Origin: Lachnospiraceae bacterium
GTDB lineage: Bacteria; Bacillota; Clostridia; Lachnospirales; Lachnospiraceae
DNA: 64,000 nucleotides
Assembly (NCBI GenBank): GCA_910575475.1
Contig: CAJTGD010000018.1
Coordinates: 1 to 64,000 of the forward strand
Direction of reading: 5' to 3'
Each line of letters opens with the position of its first letter. The stretch's first letter is position 1. The position numbers and the translations under genes are program-made. This document shows, piece after piece, positions 34,156 to 44,529 of the stretch. The notes under the pieces are model-generated. The model had not been told where the DNA came from. It saw nothing but the letters and a program-made list of their open reading frames with translations, and ran no database searches.

Positions 34156-35343
34156 ATGGAGCAATTTGAATTTATGTCTCCGACAAAATTCATTTTACAG
34201 AAGGATGCTGACCTGCTGTGCGGCAGAGAGGTAAAAAAATATTCTGATCATGTATTATTCGTTCATTATGGGGACAAATATATGTATGATTCCGGCCTGC
34301 ATGCCAGAATCACGAAGGCGCTGGCCGATGAGGGCCTGGTCTGCTTTGAGCTGCCCGGAGTACAGCCGAATCCAAGAGTGGAGCTGGTCCGCGAGGGCAT
34401 AGAGCTCTGCCGGAAGGAACAGATCGGATGCGTGCTTGCCGTTGGAGGAGGAAGTGTGATCGATACGGCAAAGGCAGTGGCGATCGGCGTAAAATATGAC
34501 GGAGATGTATGGGACTTCTATTCCGGAAAGGCTGTTCCGACACAGGCGCTTCCCATTGGTACAGTCATGACGCTTCCGGCGACAGGAAGCGAAGGAAGCA
34601 ACGGAAGTGTATTAAAGAATACGGAGACCGGGGAAAGTGCGGATACCATGGCAGACTGCCTGAGGCCCTCCTTTACACTGATGAATCCGGAGCTGACGCT
34701 GACCATACCAAAACGCCAGACCGTATTTGGGATTGTAGATATGTTTTCACATGTTCTGGAACGCTATTTTTCCAGTTCCAGAGAGGTGTACCTGACGGAT
34801 TATATGTGCGAGGGTGTGATGAAGTCCATCCTTGTCAATGCCAGGGCGCTGATGAGGGATCTGAAGGACTACAATGCCAGGGCGGAACTGATGTGGACCG
34901 CAGTAGTGGCACATAACGGACTGCTTGCAGCAGGAAGGAATCAGGACTGGGCGACCCATACCATCGGGGCACAGCTCAGCGCACAGTACAATACGGTACA
35001 CGGAGCTGCTCTGTCGGTGTTGTTTCCAAACTGGGCGGCCTATGTATATAAAGAAAATATTCCCAGATTCGTACAGTTTGCAAACAGGGTCTTTGACATA
35101 GATATTGACTTGTATGACCAGGAAAAAACTGCACTGGAAGGAATCCGTAGGCTGCGTGAATTTTTCGACTTTTTGGGCGCGCCGTCTACGCTGAATGATA
35201 TCGGAGTAGAGTCGGATGAAAAGTTTGCAAAAATGGCAGAGGACGCATGCAGATTCGGCAGCATTGGGGGGATCAAAACGCTGAATGCCGCCGATGTAGA
35301 GGCAATATACAGGATGGCGCAGTACGAAAGCCGGAGCATATGA
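34156..35343 (+). CDS. iron-containing alcohol dehydrogenase (butanol dehydrogenase type)
   Basis: The 395-residue group III dehydrogenase has the cofactor motif VLAVGGGSVIDTAKAVAIG, LPATGSEGSNGSV, metal ligands in the VDMFSHVLERYF and NTVHGAALSVLFPNWAAY regions, typical of the YqhD/BdhA group. In this cluster it could reduce the acetaldehyde made by deoC to ethanol and so regenerate NAD(P)+. That substrate is an inference from position. The start ATG follows GGAGAGGAG. Confidence 0.9.
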   Translation: MEQFEFMSPTKFILQKDADLLCGREVKKYSDHVLFVHYGDKYMYDSGLHARITKALADEGLVCFELPGVQPNPRVELVREGIELCRKEQIGCVLAVGGGSVIDTAKAVAIGVKYDGDVWDFYSGKAVPTQALPIGTVMTLPATGSEGSNGSVLKNTETGESADTMADCLRPSFTLMNPELTLTIPKRQTVFGIVDMFSHVLERYFSSSREVYLTDYMCEGVMKSILVNARALMRDLKDYNARAELMWTAVVAHNGLLAAGRNQDWATHTIGAQLSAQYNTVHGAALSVLFPNWAAYVYKENIPRFVQFANRVFDIDIDLYDQEKTALEGIRRLREFFDFLGAPSTLNDIGVESDEKFAKMAEDACRFGSIGGIKTLNAADVEAIYRMAQYESRSI

Positions 35344-35436
35344 CAGCTGCAGAACATAAAAGAGAAATCACAGTTCCGGGCGGCGGCACGCAGAACCGTC
35401 TGCTGCTCTGGAACGTAAAAAAATAAGGTGGCACGT

Positions 35437-36765
35437 ATGAAATATGAGATAGGGATCAGCGGGGCAGTCATCGTGTCCGGGCATAACGGTTACAGACCGT
35501 TTATCGGTTCGGTGGGAGTGGCAGGGGACAGGATCGAGGAGGTCCTTCCCGGTGAACTGAAAAGGTCAGAATGTGACAGATGGCTGGACGGCAGAGGAAA
35601 AATCCTGATGCCGGGCCTTGTAAATGGACATTGCCATGGAGATATGACACTGGCGAGAGGGCTCGGCGACGGTATGACACTTTGGGAACAGAACCAGGCA
35701 TTTGCAGATACAGGCTGGTTCTATACTCTGATAAGTGATGAGGAAAGATATGATTCCAGGCAGTTAACGTATTGTGAAGCGCTGCTGTCCGGCACCACAT
35801 TCATTATGGAGAACATGTACTGGGGGCTGGGACTCGATTCCGTAAAGGCCATGAAGGAGGTCGGGATCCGGGGAGCACTTGCGGAGGATATCCGGCAGGA
35901 CTTCGCGAAGCCGGATGTTTTTATAACGGAGACTTATCTCGACAGCTATCAAAAAAGCTGCGGCAAAGAAGAGCTCCTTCCGGTAATAGGCAGTATTTCC
36001 GAAGAAGACTATGATACAGAGCGCCTTGAGAGGATCCGGAAGATCGTGGATGCAAGAAAGATGTATATGACCTGTCATCTGGCGGAAAATACATGGAGAA
36101 GGGATCTGATCCTGGAAAGATTTGGAACAACGCCGATCGACTATATGTACCGCGGCGGATTTCTTGGGGAAAATGTGATCGGCTCCCATGTCGTCTATGC
36201 ATCAGATCAGGAGGTCAGACAGCTGGCCCAAACCGGAACCAGAGTTGTGAATACGCCTTTGTGTGAAATGAAGATTCAGGATGGGATCGCACCGATTCCG
36301 GAAATGGTGAAGCAGGGAGTTACGGTGTGCCTGGGGACAGATGGAGCTATGTGGAATAACTCCAACGACATCTTCCGGGAAATGAAGGGGATGGCTCTGC
36401 TGCATTCCATTCACAGCGGAGTTCGGAGCCTGAAGAAAACAGAGATCCTGGATATGGCCACGAGAAACGGTGCAAAATGCTTTGGACTGGAAAAGGATTA
36501 CGGAACGATCGAAGCCGGGAAAAAAGCAGACTTTATCCTGATCGAGACCCGTTTACCTCATATCCAGCCGCTGCGTATCGGTGCATATGAAAATGTGACT
36601 TCGGCCTTGATCTATAATGTGACGGGGCAGGACGTAACAGATGTGTTTGTGGACGGAAGACACGTCGTAGAGGGAAGAGCTCTAAAGACGATCCCCGCCG
36701 CAGAGCTGATGGAACGTGTGCAAAGAGCATCAGAAAAACTGGCGCAAGCTTTGGAACGGAATTGA
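35437..36765 (+). CDS. amidohydrolase/deaminase of the ATZ/TRZ-SsnA group
   Basis: The 442-residue metal-dependent hydrolase has the NGHCHGDMTLARG metal motif, TCHLAE, GSHVVYASD and LGTDGAMWNNSNDIF, with the expected His, His and Asp ligands, and the C-terminal MATRNGAKCFGLEKDYGTIEAGKKADFILI motif. Relatives deaminate S-adenosylhomocysteine, methylthioadenosine, adenosine or guanine. The nucleoside cluster makes a purine base or nucleoside substrate likely, but the exact one is open. A GTG at 35428 is in frame; ATG 35437 behind AAGGTGG is preferred. Confidence 0.82.
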   Translation: MKYEIGISGAVIVSGHNGYRPFIGSVGVAGDRIEEVLPGELKRSECDRWLDGRGKILMPGLVNGHCHGDMTLARGLGDGMTLWEQNQAFADTGWFYTLISDEERYDSRQLTYCEALLSGTTFIMENMYWGLGLDSVKAMKEVGIRGALAEDIRQDFAKPDVFITETYLDSYQKSCGKEELLPVIGSISEEDYDTERLERIRKIVDARKMYMTCHLAENTWRRDLILERFGTTPIDYMYRGGFLGENVIGSHVVYASDQEVRQLAQTGTRVVNTPLCEMKIQDGIAPIPEMVKQGVTVCLGTDGAMWNNSNDIFREMKGMALLHSIHSGVRSLKKTEILDMATRNGAKCFGLEKDYGTIEAGKKADFILIETRLPHIQPLRIGAYENVTSALIYNVTGQDVTDVFVDGRHVVEGRALKTIPAAELMERVQRASEKLAQALERN

Positions 36766-36831
36766 AACAGACAGAACTCGTCTGTTTTGAGGATAAGAAA
36801 CGAAAATACAAAAAGAAAGCGAGGAAAAGGT

Positions 36832-37938
36832 ATGAAAAAAAGAGGATTGGCGTTGATGATGGCAGCATTGTTGGCAGTCAGTGCGCTGTCGGGCTGCGGC
36901 AAAGACAAGGGCGGCAGCGGAGACACAGCAGCATCCGGCGGGACAGAAAATGAAGAAGGGGGAGCCGAAAAGCAGTACAGGGTCGCGCTTGTCGTAAATC
37001 AGAAATTTGGGGACAAGGCATCCATGGATGACCTTGCAAAAGGGGCGGACAAGGCAGCGGAGGACTTCGGCGTAGAGATCGCGAAACTGGAATCCGCGGA
37101 GGCATCCAGATTTGAAGAGGATGTGCGCGCCATGTCAGAAGAAGGCTACGATCTGATCGTTACGACATATCCTTACATGACAGATGCGACGAAGCTGGTG
37201 TCACAGGAATTCCCGGATACCAAGTATGCAGCTGTTTTCCAGACGATCAATGACGGAGATACGACCCTGGATAATGTATGGGACACGGAATTCCACGGGG
37301 AAGGCGCGTTCTATCTGGGCGGTTACATCGCAGGGAAGCTTACAAGATCAGATCATGTCGGATTTGTAGTAGGCGGTGAGGAGCCGACTCCAAATGCAGA
37401 AGGAAACGGATTTATGCTGGGTGTAAAAGCCGCAAACCCGGATGCAACAGTGGAATTTTCCTATGTAGGAAGCTACGAAGACCCGGCAAAGGCAAAAGAG
37501 ATCGCGAGTGCGATGATCACAGCAGGCTGCGACGTGATCCAGACAGATTCAGGAGCATCCAATGCAGGAGTCGTAGAAGCATGTAAAGAAGCAGGGATCC
37601 TGTGCGCAGGAGAGATTTCGGATTACTGGGATGCATATGAAGGCTTCTATGGAATTGAAGGGATCGGATTCGGCGATACGGTGTATAAAGCGATCGAAAT
37701 GCTGCTGGACGGCAAGTATTCCGGAGGAGAGCATGGAATCCGTGACCTGACAAACGGTGGCTATTTCATGGACTGGGATTCTTTCAACAGATTTGCAGAT
37801 GCAAATGATGAGTACGGCGAAACGATGAAGGAGGCGATCAAGGAGGCTCAGGATCTGGAAAAGCAGATCATGGACGGGTCGCTGGAGGTTCCGTTTGATA
37901 CAGAGGTTCCCAGCTGGGACAGGATCAAAGCACAGTAA
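36832..37938 (+). CDS. BMP-family nucleoside-binding lipoprotein
   Basis: The solute-binding protein of an ABC importer, 368 residues. A lipoprotein signal ends at LSGC with Cys22 as the lipid-bearing residue. The mature part follows the PnrA/BmpA pattern: VALVVNQKFGDKASMDDLAKGADKAAEDFG, DLIVTTYPYMTDATKLV, GEGAFYLGGYIAGKLTRSDHVGFVVG and VIQTDSGASNAGVVEACKEAG. This family binds purine or pyrimidine nucleosides. It is carried with the ATPase and two permeases downstream. The start follows GAGGAAAAGG; an ATG at 36787 has no site. A hairpin follows the gene. Confidence 0.93.
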   Translation: MKKRGLALMMAALLAVSALSGCGKDKGGSGDTAASGGTENEEGGAEKQYRVALVVNQKFGDKASMDDLAKGADKAAEDFGVEIAKLESAEASRFEEDVRAMSEEGYDLIVTTYPYMTDATKLVSQEFPDTKYAAVFQTINDGDTTLDNVWDTEFHGEGAFYLGGYIAGKLTRSDHVGFVVGGEEPTPNAEGNGFMLGVKAANPDATVEFSYVGSYEDPAKAKEIASAMITAGCDVIQTDSGASNAGVVEACKEAGILCAGEISDYWDAYEGFYGIEGIGFGDTVYKAIEMLLDGKYSGGEHGIRDLTNGGYFMDWDSFNRFADANDEYGETMKEAIKEAQDLEKQIMDGSLEVPFDTEVPSWDRIKAQ

Positions 37939-37963
37939 CAGACTGCTCATAGCAAGATAAGAA

Positions 37964-38003
37964 AGCTGTCTGCAGGGCACAGACGGCCCTGGGGCAGCTT
38001 TTC
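37964..38003 (+). terminator. hairpin with T-run inside the operon (attenuator)
   Basis: AGCTG (37964-37968) with CAGCT (37995-37999) and CAGGGC (37973-37978) with GCCCTG (37986-37991) form an interrupted stem followed by TTTT. It lies just after the binding-protein gene and before udp. Partial termination would give more binding protein than permease. Confidence 0.65.
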
Positions 38004-38046
38004 TAGTATCGTATAAAATGATTCAACAGAAAAAGGAGATAAAACA

Positions 38047-38886
38047 ATGGAAGAAAAAATCAACAAGGCATCGGCACCAAAGGCAGAAAACGAGGGAGTA
38101 TACCATTTACAGTTAAAAAAAGGAGATGTTCCGTCCTATGTGATCCTTCCGGGAGCGCCGGAGAGGACTCTGAAGATCGCAAAAAACTGGGACAACGTAA
38201 AGGAAGTTGCATCGTATCGGGAATATAAGACTGTTACCGGAGAATATAAGGGAATGGAGATGGCATGTACCTCTACGGGGATCGGGGGACCAAGCTCTGA
38301 GATCTGTCTTCATGAACTGAATACGCTGGGAGTCCATACCTGTATCCGTGTCGGCACGACCGGCTGCATCGTACCGCAGTTTGACCTGGGAGATCTGATC
38401 ATCCCGGTTGCCTGTGTGAGAAAAGATGGGACCTCTGCAACCTATGTGGAACCGGAATTTCCGGCATTTGCCAATACGTATGTTGTGATGGCTCTGATGG
38501 AGGCGTGTGAGAGGCTTGGATTCCGCTATGGACTGGGACTGGATTACACGGTAGGCTCCTTCTATATCGGACAGGGAAGACCTCTCAATGAGGATGGTTC
38601 CGGCTACTGGCCGTCATTTGCCGAAAAGATCGTACCGGATCTGCAGACTGCGGGTGTGACGAATATAGAAATGGAGACGTCGGGACAGTTTGTAGTCGGA
38701 TATCTCCACGAGATGCGGATGGGGGCGATCCTGTCTGTGATCTCCAACCGGGTGCTGGACCGCTGGGGAGACAACGAGGGAGAAGAAAAGGCTTGTCTTG
38801 CGGCGGCAGAGGCGATGCGGATCTTAAAGGAGTGGGATGAAACCGGAGAGGTAAAGCTGAGCCTCAGGAAAAACCAGGTGAAGTAA
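38047..38886 (+). CDS. udp: uridine phosphorylase
   Basis: Udp splits uridine (and often deoxyuridine) with phosphate to uracil and ribose-1-phosphate. The 279-residue protein has VILPGAPERTLKIAKNWDN (phosphate site), STGIGGPSSEICLHEL, RVGTTGCIVPQFDLGDLIIPVACVRKDGTS and the nucleoside site TNIEMETSGQFVVG, as in the NP-I family. Ribose-1-phosphate then goes to deoB. The gene lies between the binding lipoprotein and the ATPase of the importer, which supports uridine or deoxyuridine as an imported substrate. AAAGGAG precedes the ATG. Confidence 0.92.
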   Translation: MEEKINKASAPKAENEGVYHLQLKKGDVPSYVILPGAPERTLKIAKNWDNVKEVASYREYKTVTGEYKGMEMACTSTGIGGPSSEICLHELNTLGVHTCIRVGTTGCIVPQFDLGDLIIPVACVRKDGTSATYVEPEFPAFANTYVVMALMEACERLGFRYGLGLDYTVGSFYIGQGRPLNEDGSGYWPSFAEKIVPDLQTAGVTNIEMETSGQFVVGYLHEMRMGAILSVISNRVLDRWGDNEGEEKACLAAAEAMRILKEWDETGEVKLSLRKNQVK

Positions 38887-38923
38887 ATGACGGATAAAGG
38901 CAGAGCCAGAGAGGACAAAAGTT

Positions 38924-40456
38924 ATGGCAGCAGCAGTAGAAATGTTGAATATATCAAAATTCTATCCCGGAGTCATCGCAAACAGCAATGTGTCTTTGAG
39001 CGTTGACGAGGGCCAGATACTTGGCCTGATCGGGGAAAACGGAGCCGGTAAATCTACAATGATGAATATGCTGTACGGGATGACAGAACCGGATGAAGGA
39101 GTAATCCGGCTGTTTGGAAAAGAGGTGAAGATCCAGTCTCCCAATATGGCGATCAAACAGGGAATAGGAATGGTACACCAGCATTTCATGCTGATGCCGA
39201 ACCTGAGTGTGCTCCAGAATATCATTCTGGGAAACACTCCCACAAAAAACGGGATGATCGATGTAAGGAATGCAAAAGAAAGGATTACGGAGATCATGGA
39301 AAACTATGACCTCCCGGTGAATCTGGATGAAAAGATCTATCAGCTTTCTGTGGGAGAGAAGCAGAGGGTGGAGATCATCAAAGCACTTTACCGGAAGGCA
39401 AGGGTGCTGATCCTGGACGAACCTACCGCGGTGCTCACTCCCACCGAGACAGACAAGCTGCTGGAGGTGCTCAGGCAGCTAAAAGCCCAGGGGTGCGCGA
39501 TCATTTTTATCACACACAAGCTCCGTGAAGTCATGGCGATCACGGATAAGATCGTCGTGATGCGTAAAGGGGTCGTGACAGGGACACTGATGACCGAGGA
39601 AGCAAAGTCGGAAGGACTTTCTGATCTGATGGTGGGCCGGAAGGTCAATCTGGATATTCCAAGAAAGGAATACGATCCGGGGGAAGAGGTCCTGAGAGTA
39701 CAGGGACTGAAAGCTCTGAACCAGAGAGGGCTTCCTGCACTGCGGGGAGTGGATTTCCAGGTCAGACGGGGAGAGATCGTCGGAGTTGCCGGTGTAGAGG
39801 GCAACGGACAGACAGAACTGATCGAGACCATATCAGGAATGCTGGAGCCGACCGGAGGCCAGGTGATATTTAAAGGCCGGGATATTACGGCATTGAATGT
39901 ACGCCAGAGGCGGGAGGAAGGAATGTCCCATATCCCGGAGGACCGGCTGAAGATGGGAACGGCAAAGAACTGCTCGATCAGGGACAATCTTATTTTGAAC
40001 AGATATTATCAGAAGCCCTACAATAAGAAAGGGATCCTGGATAATAAGAAGCTGCATGAACTTTCGGAAAGGCTCTGCAGGGACTTTGGGGTGAAGACAC
40101 CGGATTCGGATTATCGCCTTGGCACTCTGTCGGGCGGAAACATGCAGAAGGTCGTGTTCGCGAGGGAAATGGAGGCGGATCCGGATCTTCTGATCGCGGC
40201 GCAGCCCACCCGCGGAGTGGATATCGGTGCGATCGAGTCGATCCACCACAAGATCGTAGAGGTCCGTGATTCAGGCCGGGGAGTTCTGCTCGTGAGTGCG
40301 GAGCTGGACGAGATCCTTTCACTTTCCGACCGGATCCTGGTCATGTACGAAGGAGAGATCATGGCAGAATTCAAACGGGGAGAGGCCGATGAAAGAACGA
40401 TCGCGGTTTATATGACCGGCGCAAAGAGACAAGGTGGTGACAGCAATGAAAAATAA
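38924..40456 (+). CDS. nucleoside ABC transporter, duplicated ATP-binding subunit
   Basis: The 510-residue ATPase contains two ABC cassettes. The first has Walker A GLIGENGAGKST, the signature LSVGEKQRVEI and Walker B VLILDEPTAVL. The second has a degenerate Walker A (GVEGNGQTEL), signature LSGGNMQKVVFAREM and Walker B-like LLIAAQPTRGVD, the usual form in the YufO/NupA family. It powers uptake through the next two genes. The final 11 bases overlap the first permease gene, which suggests coupling. Confidence 0.94.
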   Translation: MAAAVEMLNISKFYPGVIANSNVSLSVDEGQILGLIGENGAGKSTMMNMLYGMTEPDEGVIRLFGKEVKIQSPNMAIKQGIGMVHQHFMLMPNLSVLQNIILGNTPTKNGMIDVRNAKERITEIMENYDLPVNLDEKIYQLSVGEKQRVEIIKALYRKARVLILDEPTAVLTPTETDKLLEVLRQLKAQGCAIIFITHKLREVMAITDKIVVMRKGVVTGTLMTEEAKSEGLSDLMVGRKVNLDIPRKEYDPGEEVLRVQGLKALNQRGLPALRGVDFQVRRGEIVGVAGVEGNGQTELIETISGMLEPTGGQVIFKGRDITALNVRQRREEGMSHIPEDRLKMGTAKNCSIRDNLILNRYYQKPYNKKGILDNKKLHELSERLCRDFGVKTPDSDYRLGTLSGGNMQKVVFAREMEADPDLLIAAQPTRGVDIGAIESIHHKIVEVRDSGRGVLLVSAELDEILSLSDRILVMYEGEIMAEFKRGEADERTIAVYMTGAKRQGGDSNEK

Positions 40457-41531
40457 AGAGAACAACAGAGTCATTGCAGCGGCAGGCGTGGTAGGAAAAC
40501 AGATCAGTCTGATCATCATTGCGGTGATCATTGCCACGCTGTTTCTGGCAGTATCAGATTATGAACCATTTGCGATCGTGAATGGGCTGATCAGAGCCAT
40601 GACAAAGGACATCGCGGGTACGATACGGTGGGCAACGCCTCTTGCTCTGGCAGGTCTTGCAGTCTGCGTCACCTATAAGGCTGAGGTGTTTAATCTCGGC
40701 GTGGACGGACAGCTGTATATGGGAGCGGCGGCAGCGGCAGCAGTGGCGGTCCATATTCCGGCTTCCATGAATACAGGGGTCTCCCTGGCGGTGATCTTTG
40801 CGGCAGCCATGCTTGCAGGGGCCATGTTTGCGATGATCCCGGCGTTGATGAAGGTATACCTGAACACAAATGAAGTCGTATCTACGCTTCTTTTAAACTT
40901 TATTGCGGTACTGTTTGTAGAATATCTTGTGACCGGACCTCTGAGGGATCCGGAATCAAGCACAAATATGAATGCCAGTGCGATCCTGAGTGAAAACACA
41001 TGGCTGCCGCGCCTTTCGTATTTTGCGCCGTCTTCCGCAAATATCGGATTTTACATTACGATCCTTGTGATGCTTGCCATGACCTTTGTATTTTATAAGA
41101 TGTCTTTTGGACATGAGATCAAGATCGTGGGATCCAACCCCGTACTTGCACAGTATGCAGGAATGAAACCAAAGAAGACGATCCTCCAGGTTATGGCATG
41201 CAGCGGAGCGATCGGAGGAATGATCGGCGCCATCGAAGTGACGGCGGTCCAGCACAGGCTGCTGGCAGGATTTAATCCGGATTTCGGCATGTCAGGGATC
41301 GTGGTGACTCTGCTTGCCAACAACAATCCGATCGGAGTCCTGTTTTCAGGAATTTTCTTCGGAGCCCTGAAGAACGGTGGAATTAATATGGAGCGCACGA
41401 CAGGCGTTCCTGCGGCAGTGACCGATATCGTAACCGCAATTATATTTATCATAATCAGTGCAGCCTTTGTACTTCCCAGATTTAAGAAGATCATGAGAGG
41501 CAGCAAAGCACAGGACAAAGGAGGAAAGTAA
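40446..41531 (+). CDS. nucleoside ABC transporter permease 1
   Basis: The 361-residue membrane protein has about eight to ten hydrophobic segments and the inner-membrane component motif region GSNPVLAQYAGMKPKKTILQVMACSGAIGGMIGAIE. The EVVSTLLLNFIAVLFVEYL segment is typical of YufP-like permeases. A GTG at 40434 opens the frame, but AAGGTGG before ATG 40446 supports the later start, which overlaps the ATPase stop by 11 bases. The second permease starts 1 base after its stop. Confidence 0.92.
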   Translation: MKNKENNRVIAAAGVVGKQISLIIIAVIIATLFLAVSDYEPFAIVNGLIRAMTKDIAGTIRWATPLALAGLAVCVTYKAEVFNLGVDGQLYMGAAAAAAVAVHIPASMNTGVSLAVIFAAAMLAGAMFAMIPALMKVYLNTNEVVSTLLLNFIAVLFVEYLVTGPLRDPESSTNMNASAILSENTWLPRLSYFAPSSANIGFYITILVMLAMTFVFYKMSFGHEIKIVGSNPVLAQYAGMKPKKTILQVMACSGAIGGMIGAIEVTAVQHRLLAGFNPDFGMSGIVVTLLANNNPIGVLFSGIFFGALKNGGINMERTTGVPAAVTDIVTAIIFIIISAAFVLPRFKKIMRGSKAQDKGGK

Positions 41532-41532
41532 G

Positions 41533-42477
41533 ATGAGTACAGCGATTATTTCTGATACATTGGCATCCACCATACGAATTGCCACTCCTTTGCTTCTGAT
41601 GGCATTGGGCGGACTTCTCTGCCAGAGGGCGGGGGTGTTTAACATTGCACTGGAAGGCTTTTCACTGATCGGCGCATTTGCCGCGATCGCAGTTGTTCAG
41701 TTCACCGGAGGAAATGTCTGGCTAGGGCTTTTAGGAGCAGCGGCAGTCGGCGCGGTATACAGTTCGCTGTATGCGTTATTTGTAACAAGATTTAAGGCAG
41801 ATCACATTATTGCCAGTATTGCGATGAACACACTTGCCGCAGGGATGACCTCATATCTGCTCCGCTCCATGTTCGAGGTGCAGGGAGCATACAGCCCGGA
41901 CAATATCGACAAGCTGGAAATGATCCAGATTCCGGTCTTAAAAAATATTCCGATCCTCAACTGTCTGAGCGGCCAGAGCATCATGACATATTTCGCCATT
42001 GCCATGGTTGCCGTGATCTACATCCTGCTCTTTCGGACGAAGGCGGGCCTGAACATCTGCGCGGTAGGGGAATCGGAGGATGCGGCCAAAACAGCGGGAG
42101 TGCGTCCGGGGCTGGTACGGCTCCAGGTCATCCTTGCATCCGGGGCGCTGTGCGGATTGGCAGGAGCGTATCTCTCCACGATCTCTGTATCACAGTTTTC
42201 GGAAGACATGGTACAGGGACGCGGGTTCAACGCGTTTACCGCTTTTGTATTCGGAAATGCACATCCGGTCGCAACTGCGCTGGTATCCCTGCTGTTTGGA
42301 TTTGCAGACGCGATCGGTATCCGGATTGAACTGATCGGAATGAATATCCCGCCGTCTATCATCAAGATGTTTCCGTATATCCTCGCGATCGCGGCCCTTG
42401 CGATTAGCTCTTATACGATGAAATTAAAGGTAAAAGGCGTGGCTGGACACAAAAAGAAAAAGGAGAAATTGGCATGA
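41533..42477 (+). CDS. nucleoside ABC transporter permease 2
   Basis: The 314-residue membrane protein pairs with the first permease. It shows [32 protein letters not shown] at the N-terminus, the motif [21 protein letters not shown] and the coupling region [39 protein letters not shown], as in YufQ-like proteins. The C-terminal tail is basic and cytoplasmic. Its stop overlaps the transketolase start (ATGA), so the transport genes and transketolase are translated together. Confidence 0.92.
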   Translation: MSTAIISDTLASTIRIATPLLLMALGGLLCQRAGVFNIALEGFSLIGAFAAIAVVQFTGGNVWLGLLGAAAVGAVYSSLYALFVTRFKADHIIASIAMNTLAAGMTSYLLRSMFEVQGAYSPDNIDKLEMIQIPVLKNIPILNCLSGQSIMTYFAIAMVAVIYILLFRTKAGLNICAVGESEDAAKTAGVRPGLVRLQVILASGALCGLAGAYLSTISVSQFSEDMVQGRGFNAFTAFVFGNAHPVATALVSLLFGFADAIGIRIELIGMNIPPSIIKMFPYILAIAALAISSYTMKLKVKGVAGHKKKKEKLA

Positions 42478-44459
42478 CAGAACAGACAGCAGTAAATGCA
42501 ATTAGAATCTTATCGGCAGACATGATAGAAAAGGCAAAGTCCGGGCATCCCGGACTGCCCCTCGGGGCGGCTCCGATCGCCTACGAGCTTTGGGCAAACC
42601 ACATGGTACATAATCCAAAAAATCCAGACTGGATGAACCGGGATCGTTTTATCCTGTCGGCGGGACATGGTTCCGCTATGCTGTATTCCCTGCTCCATCT
42701 GTTCGGATATGGAAGCTTAAGCGTTGAGGAACTGAAACACTTTCGCCAGCTTGGCTCACTGACACCCGGACATCCGGAATACCGGCATACAGCCGGGGTG
42801 GAAGCGACCACAGGACCTTTGGGCGCGGGACTTGGAATGGCAGTCGGAATGGCAATGGCGGAAAAACATCTGGCGGCAAAGTTTAACCGGAAAGGGTATC
42901 CTGTGTTTGACCATTATACCTATGCAATCTGCGGAGACGGCTGCCTGATGGAAGGAATTTCTTCTGAGGTGATGTCTCTGGCCGGAACACTTGGCCTGGG
43001 TAAGCTGATCGTGCTTTATGATTCCAATTCGATCACGATTGAAGGAAGCACGGATCTGGCTTTTCAAGAAGATGTGTGCAGACGTTTTGAAGCGTTTGGC
43101 TTCCAGGTGCTTAAGGTGGAGGACGGAACGGATCTTGCTGCGATCGGCCGTGCCATTGAAGAGGCAAAGGCGGACAAAAGCAGACCTTCTTTTATTCAGA
43201 TCCAAACCCGGATCGGATACGGGGTTCCTGCAAAGGAGGGAAAATCCTGTGTACATGGTGAACCGCTGGGGGAAGAAAATGTTAAGGGCCTGAGGGAAAA
43301 CCTGGAATGGCCGCTTTCAGAAGGTTTCGCAGTGCCGGAGGAGGTTTATGCGCATTATCAGAAGATTGCGGAAAACGGCGGGAAAATAGAAAAGGCATGG
43401 AATGAGATGTTTGAGGCGTATGCAGATGCATACCCGGAGCTGAAAGAGGAACTGGACCGTTATTACGATGAAAAGGCGACGGAAGCAATTTTTGCAGATG
43501 AGGAATATTGGAAATGTGAAGGAAAGCCGGACGCAACGAGAAACATTTCCGGAAGGATCCTGAATGCCGTCCAGGATAAGCTGCCGAACCTGATCGGCGG
43601 ATCGGCGGATCTGGGACCCTCCAATAAGACAGTGATGAACGGCGCCGGAGAGTTTTCTGGAGAAACACCGGAGGGACGCAATATCCACTTTGGCGTCAGA
43701 GAGCTGGGGATGACGGCGGTTGCAAATGGAATCCTGCTCCATGGCGGACTGCGTGCGTATGCGGCCACATTCTTTGTATTTGTGGACTATATGAAGCCGA
43801 TGCTGCGCCTGTCTTCGCTGATGGAAATCCCCATGATCTCCGTGCTGTCCCATGACAGCATCGGCGTCGGTGAGGACGGGCCCACCCACGAACCGGTGGA
43901 GCAATTGACGATGCTGCGTTCTATGCCGAATATGCATGTTTTCCGCCCGGCAGATGAAATGGAGACCAGAGCCGCATGGTGCAGTGCGCTGACTTCCGCA
44001 AGAACTCCCACTTGCCTTGTTGTGTCACGCCAGGGAGTCCCGGTATTGGAAGGAAGCAGCAGGGAAGCTCTGAGGGGCGGCTATGTCCTGGTTCGGGAGA
44101 AGAAAGCGGAGCCGGATGTGATCCTGATGGCCTCCGGTTCCGAGGTGGGAATTGCGGCTGAGGCTGCAGAGCTGCTCGAGGAAGAAGGCATTGCAGTCCG
44201 TGTAGTCAGTATGCCGTGTATGGATATTTTCGAGGAGCAGGATGAGGAATACCGTGAATCAGTGCTTCCGATAAATGTGAAAAAACGCGCGGCGATCGAA
44301 GCGGGAAGCAGTGTGTGCTGGGGAAAATATGTCGGTCTGGAAGGCATCTATATCACAATGGATCAGTTCGGCGCCTCTGCTCCGGCAAAGCAGTTATTTG
44401 AAAAATATGGTTTTTCTGCGAAAAATGTGACGGACAAAGTGAAAAAAATGATATCCTAA
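42474..44459 (+). CDS. tkt: transketolase
   Basis: The 661-residue thiamin-diphosphate enzyme transfers two-carbon ketol units between sugar phosphates. It has [16 protein letters not shown] with the substrate His, [20 protein letters not shown], the TPP motif [44 protein letters not shown], and the pyrimidine-binding domain [18 protein letters not shown]. It is a full-length single-chain form, not a split transketolase. As the last catabolic gene of the cluster it would move ribose-5-phosphate into glycolysis, together with a transaldolase activity. Confidence 0.95.
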   Translation: MTEQTAVNAIRILSADMIEKAKSGHPGLPLGAAPIAYELWANHMVHNPKNPDWMNRDRFILSAGHGSAMLYSLLHLFGYGSLSVEELKHFRQLGSLTPGHPEYRHTAGVEATTGPLGAGLGMAVGMAMAEKHLAAKFNRKGYPVFDHYTYAICGDGCLMEGISSEVMSLAGTLGLGKLIVLYDSNSITIEGSTDLAFQEDVCRRFEAFGFQVLKVEDGTDLAAIGRAIEEAKADKSRPSFIQIQTRIGYGVPAKEGKSCVHGEPLGEENVKGLRENLEWPLSEGFAVPEEVYAHYQKIAENGGKIEKAWNEMFEAYADAYPELKEELDRYYDEKATEAIFADEEYWKCEGKPDATRNISGRILNAVQDKLPNLIGGSADLGPSNKTVMNGAGEFSGETPEGRNIHFGVRELGMTAVANGILLHGGLRAYAATFFVFVDYMKPMLRLSSLMEIPMISVLSHDSIGVGEDGPTHEPVEQLTMLRSMPNMHVFRPADEMETRAAWCSALTSARTPTCLVVSRQGVPVLEGSSREALRGGYVLVREKKAEPDVILMASGSEVGIAAEAAELLEEEGIAVRVVSMPCMDIFEEQDEEYRESVLPINVKKRAAIEAGSSVCWGKYVGLEGIYITMDQFGASAPAKQLFEKYGFSAKNVTDKVKKMIS

Positions 44460-44529
44460 ATACTAAAAATGTGATACAATAAACAAAAGGATCAATTTTT
44501 GTGGACAGGTAGATTGGTGAGGGATTAAC

